Below, piece by piece: positions 41,769-50,005 of a stretch of 64,000 nt of DNA. The stretch lies in assembly GCF_030852425.1 (NCBI RefSeq), contig NZ_NSDM01000008.1:186001-250000 (forward strand), given 5' to 3'. Under the pieces are notes generated by a model. The model saw only the letters and a program-made list of their open reading frames with translations, made no database searches and was not told where the DNA came from. Origin of the DNA: Saccharothrix longispora. Lineage in GTDB: Bacteria > Actinomycetota > Actinomycetes > Mycobacteriales > Pseudonocardiaceae. The position numbers were made by a program, and so were the translations under genes. Positions within the stretch are counted from its first letter, which is position 1, and each line of letters starts with the position of its first letter.

Positions 41769-42444
41769 CGAGGACGGCGGTGGTCACCGGCGGCGGCACC
41801 GGCATCGGCCGGGCCGTCGCGGAGGAACTGGTGCGGCGAGGGCTCGACGTGGTGGTCACCGGCCGCCGCGCCGACGTGCCGACGTGCCGGAGAAGACCGC
41901 GGCGGAGATCGGCGCGCGGGCGGTGGCGTTCGACGCGGCCCTCGCGCACCTGCCCGAGCGGGTCGACGTGCTGGTGAACAACGCGGGCGGGCTCGCCGAC
42001 GGCGCCGACCTCAAGCGGCGGTGGCCGGCCGACTACGAGCTGAACGTCGTCACGGCGGTCCTCGTCACCACCGCCCTCCAGCCCCGGCTCAACGACCAGG
42101 CGCGCGTGGTCACCATCGGCTCGATCGCGGGCCGCCGCGGCGGCGGCAGCCACGGCGCGGCCAAGGCCGCGGTCGAGGCGTGGACGGCGGAACTGGCGTT
42201 CCGCCTCGGCGACCGCGACATCACGGCCAACGTCGTGTCGCCCGGCTTCGTCGACGGGACGGAGTTCTTCGGCGGCGCCATGGGCGAACAGCGCCGCGCG
42301 AACCTCGTCGCGCAGACCGCCAACGGCCGCGCGGGCACGCCCGCCGACGTGGCCGCCACCGTGGCGTTCCTCACCTCGCCGGGGGCCGGGCACGTCACCG
42401 GGCAGGTGGTCGCCGTCAACGGCGGCGCGCACCTGGGACGATGA
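41765..42444 (+). pseudogene. Short-chain dehydrogenase/reductase, frameshifted by an 8-bp tandem duplication
   Basis: ATG 41765 (overlapping the upstream TGA) begins a normal SDR: 'TAVVTGGGTGIGRAVAEELV' is the NAD(P)-binding motif. At 41871-41886 CCGACGTG occurs twice in tandem. Without one copy the frame continues into 'PEKTAAEIGARAVAFDAALA', 'VDVLVNNAGG', 'IGSIAGRRGGGSHGAAKAAV' and 'GHVTGQVVAVNGGAHLGR'. With both copies it is shifted and the first frame continues as nonsense. The catalytic Tyr of YxxxK appears as His in 'SHGAAKA', so activity was doubtful anyway. Either a recent inactivation, a slippage switch, or an assembly error. Confidence 0.85.
41871..41886 (+). repeat. 8-bp perfect tandem repeat (CCGACGTG x2) breaking the SDR frame
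   Basis: Two identical abutting copies (41871-41878 and 41879-41886). Removing one restores the SDR reading frame. Confidence 0.9.
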
Positions 42445-42448
42445 GGGC

Positions 42449-43015
42449 GTGACCAGGATCGTCGCGGGCGTCGCCGGTGGCCGCCGCCTCCAGGTGCCGC
42501 CGCGCGGCACGCGCCCCACCTCCGACCGCGTCCGCGAGGCCATGTTCAGCTCGCTGGAGGCGCTGCTCGACCTCGACGGCGCGACCGTGCTCGACCTCTA
42601 CGCCGGTTCCGGGGCGCTCGGCCTCGAGGCCCTGTCCCGGGGTGCGGCCGGGGCCGTGTTCGTGGAGTCCGACAAGCGGGCTGCCGAAGTGCTGAGGGGC
42701 AACGCCCGCTCGCTCGGCCTGCCCGGCGCGACGGTCCTCAACCGCACCGCCGAGGCCGTCGCCGCGACCGCGCCCGACGAGGCGTGCGACGTCGTGTTCG
42801 CCGACCCGCCCTACGCGGTGACCGCCGAGCAGCTCAACCGGTTGCTGGAAGCCCTGGTCACCGCCGGGTGGACCAAGCCGGGCACGCTGCTCGTCGTCGA
42901 ACGGGCCGCGCGCGACCCCGAGCCGGTGTGGCCGGCCGGCGTGGAATCCTTGCGCGGCAAGCGATACGGCGACACCGCGCTGCACTGGGCCGAACAGGTG
43001 TCCGCCACCGGGTGA
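42449..43015 (+). CDS. rsmD: 16S rRNA (guanine-966-N2)-methyltransferase RsmD
   Basis: A 188-residue SAM-dependent methyltransferase that modifies G966 of 16S rRNA. The N-terminus 'TRIVAGVAGGRRLQVPPRGT' and 'RPTSDRVREAMFSSLEALL' are characteristic, with SAM motif 'VLDLYAGSGALGLEALSRGA' and catalytic 'VVFADPPY'. GTG 42449 starts 4 nt after the SDR stop. It precedes coaD as in most actinobacteria. Confidence 0.95.
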   Translation: MTRIVAGVAGGRRLQVPPRGTRPTSDRVREAMFSSLEALLDLDGATVLDLYAGSGALGLEALSRGAAGAVFVESDKRAAEVLRGNARSLGLPGATVLNRTAEAVAATAPDEACDVVFADPPYAVTAEQLNRLLEALVTAGWTKPGTLLVVERAARDPEPVWPAGVESLRGKRYGDTALHWAEQVSATG

Positions 43016-43055
43016 TGCGGACCACGCACCGGACTGGACGCGTCCGATCGGGTGC

Positions 43056-43061
43056 TACCGT
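43056..43061 (+). promoter_or_regulatory. -10 box TACCGT of coaD
   Basis: TACCGT is 8 nt upstream of ATG 43070 and, with the lack of a Shine-Dalgarno, favours ATG 43070 over GTG 43052. Confidence 0.45.
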
Positions 43062-43069
43062 CCGAAACC

Positions 43070-43552
43070 ATGACGCGTGCCGTGTGCCCCGGCTCCTACG
43101 ACCCGGCCACCAACGGACACCTGGACATCATCGGCAGAGCGGCGAAGCTCTTCGACGAGGTCGTCGTCGCCGTGCTCATCAACAAGAACAAGAAGACGCT
43201 CTTCTCGGTCGAGGAGCGCACCGAGATGCTGCGCGAGGTCACCGCCCAGTGGCCGAACGTCCGCGTCGACGCCTGGCACGGCCTGCTGGTCGACTACTGC
43301 CTGGAGAACGACATCAAGGCCATCGTGAAGGGCCTGCGAGCGGTCAGCGACTACGACTACGAGTTGCAGATGGCGCAGATGAACCACCAGCTCACCGGCG
43401 TCGACACGCTGTTCATGCCGACCAACCCGATCTACAGCTTCCTGGCCAGCTCCCTGGTGAAGGACGTGGCGACCTACGGTGGCGACGTGTCCAGCCTGCT
43501 GCCGCCGACGATCAAGGAGCGGCTGCTCGCCCGGCTCGCCGAGAGCCGCTGA
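43070..43552 (+). CDS. coaD: Phosphopantetheine adenylyltransferase CoaD
   Basis: Converts 4'-phosphopantetheine and ATP to dephospho-CoA. The 160-residue nucleotidyltransferase has 'CPGSYDPATNGHLDIIGRA' (the HxGH-type T/HxGH motif NGHLD), 'KGLRAVSDYDYELQMAQMN' and the closing 'YSFLASSLVKDVATYGGDVS'. Length and motifs are textbook for bacterial CoaD. Confidence 0.97.
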   Translation: MTRAVCPGSYDPATNGHLDIIGRAAKLFDEVVVAVLINKNKKTLFSVEERTEMLREVTAQWPNVRVDAWHGLLVDYCLENDIKAIVKGLRAVSDYDYELQMAQMNHQLTGVDTLFMPTNPIYSFLASSLVKDVATYGGDVSSLLPPTIKERLLARLAESR

Positions 43553-43702
43553 CCGGTCACCGTCGGCCACCCCGAGGGGTGCTCGCCGTCACCCGGCGTG
43601 GTAATCCTTCGTCGACATGAGCGGGATCACATCGCGCGCCGTGACGGCGCCGCACCCCCCGCCGCCGCTCCCGCCCCGGCCCGGCCGGCGGCCTCCGCCC
43701 AG

Positions 43703-43756
43703 GCGACGTACCGGCGGCGCGAGCCCGCGGCCGCGCCCCCGCCGCCGGTACGTCGC
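43703..43756. other. 16-bp perfect hairpin in the coaD-sepIVA gap
   Basis: Arms 43703-43718 and 43741-43756 are perfectly complementary, with a 22-nt GC-only loop. It lies 150 nt past coaD. The 322-nt gap 43553-43874 shows no credible gene; its notable content is this hairpin and the next one. Confidence 0.7.
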
Positions 43757-43796
43757 GCGGGCCCCGTCCGGTGGAGATCACCCGATGGCCGGACAC

Positions 43797-43835
43797 GCCC
43801 TGCCGATCTCCCGGCGGCGACGAGATCGGCAGGGC
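43797..43835. other. 14-bp perfect hairpin upstream of sepIVA
   Basis: GCCCTGCCGATCTC (43797-43810) pairs with GAGATCGGCAGGGC (43822-43835) around an 11-nt loop, ending 40 nt before the sepIVA GTG. No T-tract follows. It could terminate or act in the sepIVA leader. Confidence 0.65.
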
Positions 43836-43874
43836 ACACTGGACGGGTACTGCTGTGGGCGCGAGGAGTGTGAC

Positions 43875-44591
43875 GTGTACCGGGTGTTCGAGGCCCTCGA
43901 CGAGCTGGTCACGATCGTCGAGGAAGCGCGTGGCGTGCCGATGACCTCCGGGTGCGTCGTGCCGCGCGGTGACGTGCTCGAACTGCTCGACGACGTCCGC
44001 GACGCGATCCCCGCCGAGCTGGACGACGCGCAGGACGTGCTCGACCACCGCGACGAACTGGTCGGCAAGGCGCAGCACGAGGTGGAGCAGAGCCTGAGCA
44101 AGGCCCGCTCCGACGCCGACCGGATGGTCTCCGAGGCCCAGCACGAGGCCGAGCGGATGCTGTCCGAGGCGCGAGTCCGCGCGGAGCGGATGGTCGCGGA
44201 GGCCCAGGACCAGGCCGAGCGGACCGTCGCCGCCGGTCGCCAGGAGTACGAGGACCTGGTCGGCCGCGCCCACGCCGAGGCCGACCGGATGGTCCAGGCC
44301 GGCCGGGCCAACTACGAGCGCGCGGTCGAGGAGGGCCGGGCCGAGCAGACGCGCCTGGTCGACCAGACCGAGGTCGTGCAGGCCGCCCACAACGAGGCGG
44401 CCCGCGTGCTGGAGGTCGCCCGGACGGAGGCGGTCCGGCTGCGCGGCGAGTGCGACGCGTACGTGGACGGCAAGCTCGCCGACTTCGAGGACCTGCTCGC
44501 GCACACCCTGCGCAGCGTCGGCAAGGGGCGCTCGCACCTGCGCGGCCCGGCCGTGGCCAGCGCCGCCGCGCCGTTCGACTACCACGACTGA
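43875..44591 (+). CDS. sepIVA: DivIVA-family septation protein SepIVA
   Basis: A 238-residue coiled-coil protein, 'MYRVFEALDELVTIVEEARG' at the start and a long Ala/Glu/Arg coiled coil with near 11-residue periodicity ('ADRMVSEAQHEAERMLSEAR'). Position before the DUF177 gene, rpmF/rnc and mutM matches mycobacterial SepIVA (Rv2927c), a DivIVA homologue needed for division and for the intracellular membrane domain. GTG 43875 follows GAGGAG by 6 nt. Orthology rests on both context and coiled-coil form. Confidence 0.83.
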   Translation: MYRVFEALDELVTIVEEARGVPMTSGCVVPRGDVLELLDDVRDAIPAELDDAQDVLDHRDELVGKAQHEVEQSLSKARSDADRMVSEAQHEAERMLSEARVRAERMVAEAQDQAERTVAAGRQEYEDLVGRAHAEADRMVQAGRANYERAVEEGRAEQTRLVDQTEVVQAAHNEAARVLEVARTEAVRLRGECDAYVDGKLADFEDLLAHTLRSVGKGRSHLRGPAVASAAAPFDYHD

Positions 44592-44698
44592 GCGATCTGG
44601 TCGGACGACGTCCGACCTGCCGATTTCACGTCCGGGGCGATTGTCCCGTACCCTTGATTGGCTGGTCGTGGTAAGTCGCCCGACAGCACCCACACATC

Positions 44699-45286
44699 AT
44701 GCCTGAGCACCGTCACGCCGCCGCGCGTCCCACAGCAGCCGGGCCCTGGGTCATCGACACCAGGGACCTGGGTCGTCGCGCGGGCTCCAGCCGCGCCTAC
44801 CGCCGAACGGTGCCCGCGGAGGGTGTCGGCCTCCTGGGCGTGATCGCGGTGCCGGCGGGGGGCGTGGTCGAACTCGACCTCCTGCTGGAGTCGGTGGTCG
44901 AGGGCGTGCTGGTGACCGGCGCCGCCGCGACGGTGGTCGAAGGGGAGTGCTCGCGCTGCCTGGAGCCGCTGTCCGCGGAGGTCGAGGTGGAGCTGACCGA
45001 GCTGTACGCGTACCCGGACAGCACCACCGACGAGACGACCGAAGAGGACGAGGTCAGCCGTCTGCAGGACGACCTGATCGACCTCGAACCGGTGGTGCGC
45101 GACGCGATCGTGCTCGCGCTGCCGCAGGTGCCGCTGTGCTCGCCGGACTGCCTCGGGCTGTGCGTCGACTGCGGCGGCAGGCTGGCCGATCTCGGACCCG
45201 ACCACGGGCATGAGACGATTGACCCCCGTTGGGCTGCTCTTCAGGAGCGGTTCGACGGGAATCGTGACAATCCAGAGGAGAACTAG
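44699..45286 (+). CDS. DUF177 (YceD) family protein
   Basis: A 195-residue protein of the YceD/DUF177 family, linked with rpmF in nearly all bacteria and involved in 23S rRNA handling. '[20 protein letters not shown]' opens it, followed by a Cys-pair zinc-like site '[10 protein letters not shown]' and the diagnostic end '[17 protein letters not shown]' and '[11 protein letters not shown]'. ATG 44699 has no Shine-Dalgarno; TACCCT at 44649 is a possible -10. The stop is 2 nt before rpmF, so they are translated as a pair. Confidence 0.92.
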   Translation: MPEHRHAAARPTAAGPWVIDTRDLGRRAGSSRAYRRTVPAEGVGLLGVIAVPAGGVVELDLLLESVVEGVLVTGAAATVVEGECSRCLEPLSAEVEVELTELYAYPDSTTDETTEEDEVSRLQDDLIDLEPVVRDAIVLALPQVPLCSPDCLGLCVDCGGRLADLGPDHGHETIDPRWAALQERFDGNRDNPEEN

Positions 45287-45288
45287 TC

Positions 45289-45471
45289 GTGGCCGTCCCG
45301 AAGCGGAAGATGTCGCGCTCGAACACGCGCTCGCGCCGCGCTCAGTGGAAGACCGCTGCCGTGCACCTGGTGGCCTGCCAGAACAAGGCCTGCCGCCAGC
45401 CGAAGCCGCAGCACGTCGCCTGCCCGACCTGTGGCCAGTACGACGGCCGCCAGGTCGTCCAGCCGGCCTGA
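45289..45471 (+). CDS. rpmF: 50S ribosomal protein L32, Cys-containing form
   Basis: A 60-residue ribosomal protein: '[20 protein letters not shown]' and four Cys (C..C and CPTC) that bind zinc, i.e. the C+ form. It follows the DUF177 gene by 2 nt, the universal arrangement. With L28 at 30.1 kb this is the second zinc-binding ribosomal protein in the window; no zinc-independent copies are seen here. Confidence 0.97.
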   Translation: MAVPKRKMSRSNTRSRRAQWKTAAVHLVACQNKACRQPKPQHVACPTCGQYDGRQVVQPA

Positions 45472-45502
45472 TCACCCCCTCTGGTGAAGGTAGCGGCGAA
45501 TC

Positions 45503-46306
45503 GTGGGGGGTAGGTCGTCGCGCGGTCGGTCCGCCGACCGCGCCCCGTTGCTCGAAGCGCTCGGCGTCCCGTTGGACGCCGAGCTGCTGACGCTCGCCCT
45601 GACGCACAGGTCGTACGCGTACGAGAACGGCGGCCTCCCGCCGAACGAGCGACTGGAGTTCCTGGGCGACGCGGTGCTCAGCCTCGTCGTCACGGACCAC
45701 CTGTACCAGACGCACCCCGACCTGCCCGAGGGGCAGCTCGCCAAGCTCCGCGCGAGCGTGGTGAACATGCACGCCCTCGCGGGCGTGGCCCGCGGTCTGG
45801 GTGAGGACGGTCTCGGTGGTCACCTGCTGCTCGGTCGTGGCGAGGAGCTGACCGGTGGCAGGGACAAGGCGAGCATCCTCGCCGACGGCCTCGAAGCCGT
45901 CATCGGCGCGGTATACCTGCAATTCGGCATCGACACCGCGCACCAGCTGGTCCACCACCTGTTCGACCCGCTGCTGGCCGAAGCGCCGCTGCGGGGCGCC
46001 GGGCTGGACTGGAAGACCAGCTTGCAGGAGTTGACCGCTTCGGCGGGCCTGGGCGTCCCCGAGTACCGGGTCGACGACCAGGGGCCCGACCACCGCAAGG
46101 AGTTCACCGCGACGGTGCTCGTCGGTGGCAGGCCCCACGGCACCGGCGACGGGCGCACGAAGAAGGAAGCCGAGCAGAAGGCGGCCGAGGCCGCCTACCG
46201 CGTGCTCCACGAACGGGTCCGCGCCGAGCAGGAAGCCGGTGCGGCCGGGAACGGTCACGCCTCCCACTCGGCGAACACGCAGACTTCACCTACTCAGGAA
46301 GACTGA
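45503..46306 (+). CDS. rnc: Ribonuclease III
   Basis: Double-strand-specific RNase that processes rRNA precursors. The 267-residue product has the catalytic signature '[20 protein letters not shown]', '[18 protein letters not shown]' with the metal-binding Glu, and a C-terminal dsRNA-binding domain ('[12 protein letters not shown]', '[20 protein letters not shown]'). A disordered tail of about 30 residues ends the protein. GTG 45503 is the only start before the conserved '[20 protein letters not shown]'; its Shine-Dalgarno is weak. Part of the rpmF-rnc-mutM run. Confidence 0.95.
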   Translation: MGGRSSRGRSADRAPLLEALGVPLDAELLTLALTHRSYAYENGGLPPNERLEFLGDAVLSLVVTDHLYQTHPDLPEGQLAKLRASVVNMHALAGVARGLGEDGLGGHLLLGRGEELTGGRDKASILADGLEAVIGAVYLQFGIDTAHQLVHHLFDPLLAEAPLRGAGLDWKTSLQELTASAGLGVPEYRVDDQGPDHRKEFTATVLVGGRPHGTGDGRTKKEAEQKAAEAAYRVLHERVRAEQEAGAAGNGHASHSANTQTSPTQED

Positions 46307-46313
46307 CGCCGAA

Positions 46314-46544
46314 ATGTATGCCACGAACGTCCGGACGAACCGGCGCGCGCGCCACGCGCGTCCTTCCCGCCCGCTGAACGCCTCCCGCAACGGCGGCATC
46401 CAGGGCCTGGTCCTCGTGCGCGACACCGCCCAGGCGGGCGGTTGGATGCTCAAGCCGACCAAGCCGCAGGCCGCCGCGTACGAGCTCCTGGAGGAGCTGG
46501 AGCAGGCCGAGGCCGCCGCCGAGCGCGAGCAGTCCGAGGGCTGA
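46314..46544 (+). CDS. Small basic conserved protein between rnc and mutM
   Basis: A 76-residue protein with an Arg-rich N-terminus ('[20 protein letters not shown]'), a central '[22 protein letters not shown]' and a Glu-rich helix at the end. No known domain. Its frame is clearly coding (good GC third-position bias) and it sits 7 nt after rnc and 10 nt before mutM, so it is co-expressed with them. Function unknown. Confidence 0.6.
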   Translation: MYATNVRTNRRARHARPSRPLNASRNGGIQGLVLVRDTAQAGGWMLKPTKPQAAAYELLEELEQAEAAAEREQSEG

Positions 46545-46554
46545 TCGACCGCCC

Positions 46555-47412
46555 GTGCCCGAGTTGCCCGAGGTAGAAGTCGTCCGCCGAGGTCTGCACG
46601 AGCACGTCGCCGGGAGGACCGTGGCCGCGGTCGAGGTCCTCCACCCACGAGCGATCCGCCGACACCTGCCCGGTGCGGCGGATTTCGCCGTGCGCCTGAC
46701 CGGGCAGACCCTGGAGGCCGCGCGCAGGCGCGGCAAGTACCTGTGGCTCGACCTGTCGGGCGGCGACGCCATGCTCGCGCACCTCGGCATGAGCGGCCAG
46801 ATGCTGGTCCAACCGGTCGGCGCGCCCGACGAGAAGCACCTGCGGGTGCGGGTGCGGTTCGACGACGACGGCCCTGAACTGCGGTTCGTCGACCAGCGGA
46901 CGTTCGGCGGGCTGGCGCTGGCGGAGGTCGTGGAGGTCGACGGCGCCCGGCTGCCGCGGCCGGTGGCGCACATCGCGCGCGACCCGATGGACCCGGCGTT
47001 CGACCCGACCGCGGCGGTGGCCGCGCTGCGCGGGCGGCGGACCGGGGTCAAGCGCGCCCTGCTCGACCAGACGCTGGTGTCGGGGGTGGGCAACATCTAC
47101 GCCGACGAGGCGCTGTGGCGGGCCAAGCTGCACGGTGAGCGGCCGACGGACCGGCTGTCCCGGCCCAAGGCCGCCGAGCTGATCGCGCACGCCGCGCAGG
47201 TGATGCGCGAGGCGCTGGGGCAGGGCGGGACGTCGTTCGACGCGCTGTACGTCAACGTGAACGGCCAGTCGGGCTACTTCGACCGCTCGCTGGCCGTGTA
47301 CGGGCGGGAGGACGAGCCGTGCCGCCGGTGCGGGACGGCCGTCCGGCGCGAGCCGTTCATGAACCGCTCGTCGTACTCGTGCCCCCGCTGCCAGCCGAGG
47401 CCCAGGACCTGA
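46555..47412 (+). CDS. mutM: Formamidopyrimidine-DNA glycosylase MutM (Fpg)
   Basis: Bifunctional glycosylase/AP lyase that removes 8-oxoguanine. The 285-residue product begins PELPEVE with catalytic Pro2 and Glu3 and has the H2TH region '[20 protein letters not shown]' and the C-terminal zinc finger 'CRRCGTAV' ... 'CPRC'. GTG 46555. It works in the same oxidised-guanine defence as mutT1 in this window. Confidence 0.96.
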   Translation: MPELPEVEVVRRGLHEHVAGRTVAAVEVLHPRAIRRHLPGAADFAVRLTGQTLEAARRRGKYLWLDLSGGDAMLAHLGMSGQMLVQPVGAPDEKHLRVRVRFDDDGPELRFVDQRTFGGLALAEVVEVDGARLPRPVAHIARDPMDPAFDPTAAVAALRGRRTGVKRALLDQTLVSGVGNIYADEALWRAKLHGERPTDRLSRPKAAELIAHAAQVMREALGQGGTSFDALYVNVNGQSGYFDRSLAVYGREDEPCRRCGTAVRREPFMNRSSYSCPRCQPRPRT

Positions 47413-47465
47413 GCGGGGGGCCGGTGAGCCGCGGGTAGGGCGCGGCGCGGGTCACCGGTGCGGCC

Positions 47466-47897
47466 TCACCGCGGTTCCGCGAGGCGTCGCAGGAGCGGGG
47501 TGACGGACCTGAGCGCGTCGCGCTCGTCCTCGCTGAGGCGGGAGAGCCGCTCGGAGAGCAGTTCCGCCTCGCCGTGCGCCAGCGACGCGATCGTGTCGCG
47601 GCCCAGCGCGGTGAGCTCGACGATCGTGGCCCGGCCGTCGGCCGGGTCCGACTCGCGCCGGACCAGACCGGTCGACTCCAGGCCGGTCACCACCGTGGTC
47701 GCCGTCGGCTGGGAGCACAGGGCCCGCACCGCTATCTCGCCGATCCGCATGGGCCCCAGGGAGGACAGCTCGGCCAGCACCAGCAGCTGCGTGGGCTGGA
47801 GCCGGCGTACGGAGGCGGACTGGCGCAGGCTCCGGGTCAGCCGGTGCACGGCGACCACGAGTTGTAACGCGTCCTGATTGGTCACACTGGTGGTCAT
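47466..47897 (-). CDS. MarR-family transcriptional regulator
   Basis: A 143-residue winged-helix regulator: 'QPTQLLVLAELSSLGPMRIGEIAVRAL' helix region, recognition helix 'SQPTATTVVTGLESTGLVRRE' and wing 'DPADGRATIVELTALG'. ATG 47897 is preferred to TTG 47900, as AGGAGG is 6 nt before the ATG. A 16-bp perfect palindrome 36 nt upstream is its likely autoregulatory site. No adjacent efflux gene; converges with mutM. Confidence 0.9.
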   Translation of the reverse strand: MTTSVTNQDALQLVVAVHRLTRSLRQSASVRRLQPTQLLVLAELSSLGPMRIGEIAVRALCSQPTATTVVTGLESTGLVRRESDPADGRATIVELTALGRDTIASLAHGEAELLSERLSRLSEDERDALRSVTPLLRRLAEPR

Positions 47898-47933
47898 CAA
47901 GGACCTCCTGGTGGCTCACCGTGAGTGAGCAAG

Positions 47934-47949
47934 TGTCCGAATTCGGACA
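47934..47949. promoter_or_regulatory. Perfect 16-bp palindrome, probable MarR operator
   Basis: TGTCCGAATTCGGACA lies in the promoter region of the MarR gene. A hairpin GTCCGCA-N4-TGCGGAC (48020-48037) follows further on towards kdpE and shares the GTCCG core. Confidence 0.6.
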
Positions 47950-48141
47950 GGACGTTCGCACTATCGCAGTACTCCTGTCCAGAGAATGGATTCATTCGCA
48001 CCCGGATGTACTCACCTGTGTCCGCACCGATGCGGACTTCGGGCCACGACCTGGGATGGGCGGTTGACCCGACCCCGTCAAGACGGCGTCAGGGAACTCG
48101 CCGAACGTGATCGCGCGCGGCGGCCCGGCGCGTCCCGGGCG

Positions 48142-48147
48142 TAGTGT
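48142..48147 (+). promoter_or_regulatory. -10 box TAGTGT of the kdpE-like gene
   Basis: TAGTGT is 6 nt upstream of GTG 48154; no Shine-Dalgarno. Confidence 0.5.
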
Positions 48148-48153
48148 CCGAGC

Positions 48154-48831
48154 GTGACGAAGGTGCTGGTGGTGGACGACGAGCCGCAGATCGTGCGGGC
48201 CCTCCGGATCAACCTGTCGGCGCGCGGCTACTCCGTGCTGACGGCCCACGACGGCACGACCGCGCTGCGGGCCGCCGCCGAGGGCAAGCCGGACGTGGTG
48301 GTGCTGGACCTGGGCCTGCCGGACGTCGACGGCACCGAGGTGATCGCGGGCCTGCGCGGCTGGACGACCGTGCCGATCATCGTGCTGTCCGCGCGGGTCG
48401 ACTCGACCGACAAGGTGGAGGCCCTGGACGCGGGCGCCGACGACTACGTGACCAAGCCGTTCGGCATGGACGAGCTGCTGGCCCGGTTGCGCGCGGCGGT
48501 GCGGCGCGGCGCCGTCGTGGAGGGCGAGGACGCGGTCGTGGAGACGGCGTCGTTCACCGTGGACCTGGCCGCGAAGAAGGTGCTGCGCGACGGCGCCGAG
48601 GTGCACCTGACGCCCACCGAGTGGGGCCTGCTGGAGGTGCTGGCCCGCCACCGCGGCCGGCTGGTGGCGCAGAAGCAGCTCCTCCAGGAGGTGTGGGGCC
48701 CGCAGTACGCGAAGGAGACGCACTACCTCCGGGTGTACCTGGCGCAGCTGCGCCGCAAGCTGGAGCCCGAGCCGTCCCGCCCCCGGCACCTGGTGACGGA
48801 GCCGGGGATGGGGTACCGGTTCGAGGTGTGA
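48154..48831 (+). CDS. kdpE: OmpR-family response regulator, KdpE-like
   Basis: A 225-residue two-domain regulator: receiver with phospho-acceptor Asp52 in 'VVVLDLGLPDVDG' and Lys in 'DDYVTKPFG', then an OmpR-type winged helix ('LTPTEWGLLEVLARHRGRLV', 'YAKETHYLRVYLAQLRRKLE'). Sequence details ('THYLRVYLAQLRRKLE') are those of KdpE, which with KdpD senses potassium. Neither kdpD nor kdpFABC is in the window, so it is an orphan here; the specific KdpE role is therefore inferred. Leaderless promoter. Confidence 0.88.
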   Translation: MTKVLVVDDEPQIVRALRINLSARGYSVLTAHDGTTALRAAAEGKPDVVVLDLGLPDVDGTEVIAGLRGWTTVPIIVLSARVDSTDKVEALDAGADDYVTKPFGMDELLARLRAAVRRGAVVEGEDAVVETASFTVDLAAKKVLRDGAEVHLTPTEWGLLEVLARHRGRLVAQKQLLQEVWGPQYAKETHYLRVYLAQLRRKLEPEPSRPRHLVTEPGMGYRFEV

Positions 48832-48835
48832 GCCC

Positions 48836-49936
48836 TCACCCGGCGGGGATCACCGGGTGCCGCTCGACGAGGACGGTCCCGCGCACCACCAGCTCCTTGT
48901 AGCGCGCCGCGATCCGTCCGGTGAGGACGAACTCCTTCGGCCGGTCGTCGGCGTCCACGAACTGGATCAGCCCGTCGCGGCGGCCCAGGCTGACGCACTG
49001 GTTGACGTAGCGGAAGTCGAGCGGCCCCGGTTCCCCGCCGCGCCGCCGCCGCGCCAGCGCCCGCACGGCCTTCTGCGCGGTCGGCAGGCCCGTCGCGCAC
49101 GCCATGCGCAGCTCCAGGCCGTCCCGCCGCCTGATCACGGCGGCGTCGCCGATCGCCAGCACGTCGGGGTGCGAGACCGACGTGAGGGTGTGGTCGACCA
49201 GCACGCGGCCCGCGGCGTCCACCGCCAGCCCGGCCGCGCGGGCCAGGTCGGGCACGGCGAACCCGGCCGCCCACACCACCGCGTCGGCCGCGACCCGCCC
49301 GCCGGTGGCCAGCGCGACCCCGTCGGCGTCCACCGCGGTGACACCCGCGCCGTCGTGGACGGTGACGCCGAGCCGGTCGAACACGCGGCGCACGTGCCGC
49401 CGGCCCCTCACCGACAGCGCCTCCCCGAACCCGCCGCCCGTCACCAGCGCCACGGCCAGGTCCGGGCGCGACTCGGCCAGTTCCGCGGCGGCCTCGATCC
49501 CGGTCAGGCCGCCGCCGACGACGGCGACCGCCCGCGCGGTGGCGAGCGCCGCGGCGAGGCGTTCGGCGTCCTCCAGGGTGGACACCGAGTGCGCGTGCTC
49601 GGCGGCGCCCGGCACGCCCGGGCCGGCGTGGCTGCCCAGCGCGTAGACGAGCCGGTCGTAGCCCAGGGCGCCACCGGTGAGCCGGACCTCGCGCGCGGCG
49701 AGGTCGATGCCGGTGACCCGGTCGACCACGAGGTCCACGCCGCTGCCCGCCAGCAGGTCGCGCAGCGGGAGGTCCCGCAGCCGCCGACCCGCCGCCAGTT
49801 CGTGCAGCCGGACCCGTTCGACGAACCGGTCCCGCTCGTTGACCAGGGTGACCCTGGAGCCGGTCCACCTCGCCGCCAGCTTGGCGGCGGCCAGGCCGGC
49901 GTACCCCGCGCCGACCACCACGACGTGCTCTGCCAT
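48836..49936 (-). CDS. NDH-2-like NAD(P)/FAD-dependent oxidoreductase
   Basis: A 366-residue pyridine-nucleotide-disulphide-fold flavoprotein: FAD motif 'VVVVGAGYAGLAAAKLAARW', NAD motif 'AVAVVGGGLTGIEAAAELAE', and the second FAD motif 'HPDVLAIGDAAV'. It lacks the C-terminal membrane helix of respiratory NDH-2, so it is probably one of the soluble 'NAD(P)/FAD-dependent oxidoreductase' relatives whose electron acceptor is unknown. ATG 49936. Converges with kdpE at 4 nt. Confidence 0.87.
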   Translation of the reverse strand: MAEHVVVVGAGYAGLAAAKLAARWTGSRVTLVNERDRFVERVRLHELAAGRRLRDLPLRDLLAGSGVDLVVDRVTGIDLAAREVRLTGGALGYDRLVYALGSHAGPGVPGAAEHAHSVSTLEDAERLAAALATARAVAVVGGGLTGIEAAAELAESRPDLAVALVTGGGFGEALSVRGRRHVRRVFDRLGVTVHDGAGVTAVDADGVALATGGRVAADAVVWAAGFAVPDLARAAGLAVDAAGRVLVDHTLTSVSHPDVLAIGDAAVIRRRDGLELRMACATGLPTAQKAVRALARRRRGGEPGPLDFRYVNQCVSLGRRDGLIQFVDADDRPKEFVLTGRIAARYKELVVRGTVLVERHPVIPAG

Positions 49937-49992
49937 GTCCCCGTCCTCTCTCCGGAAGTGGAGCGGGGCCGGGGGCGCGGGCGTGACGCGCC

Positions 49993-49998
49993 TAGGGT
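49993..49998 (+). promoter_or_regulatory. -10 box TAGGGT of the aac(2') gene
   Basis: TAGGGT, 7 nt spacer, then GTG 50006; no Shine-Dalgarno. Confidence 0.55.
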
Positions 49999-50005
49999 GT
50001 GAAGC

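Noticed and set aside
43598-43873. 91-codon plus-strand ORF in the coaD-sepIVA gap
   Set aside because: Pro/Ala/Arg low complexity, no Shine-Dalgarno or promoter, and it spans the two hairpins; not credible as a gene.
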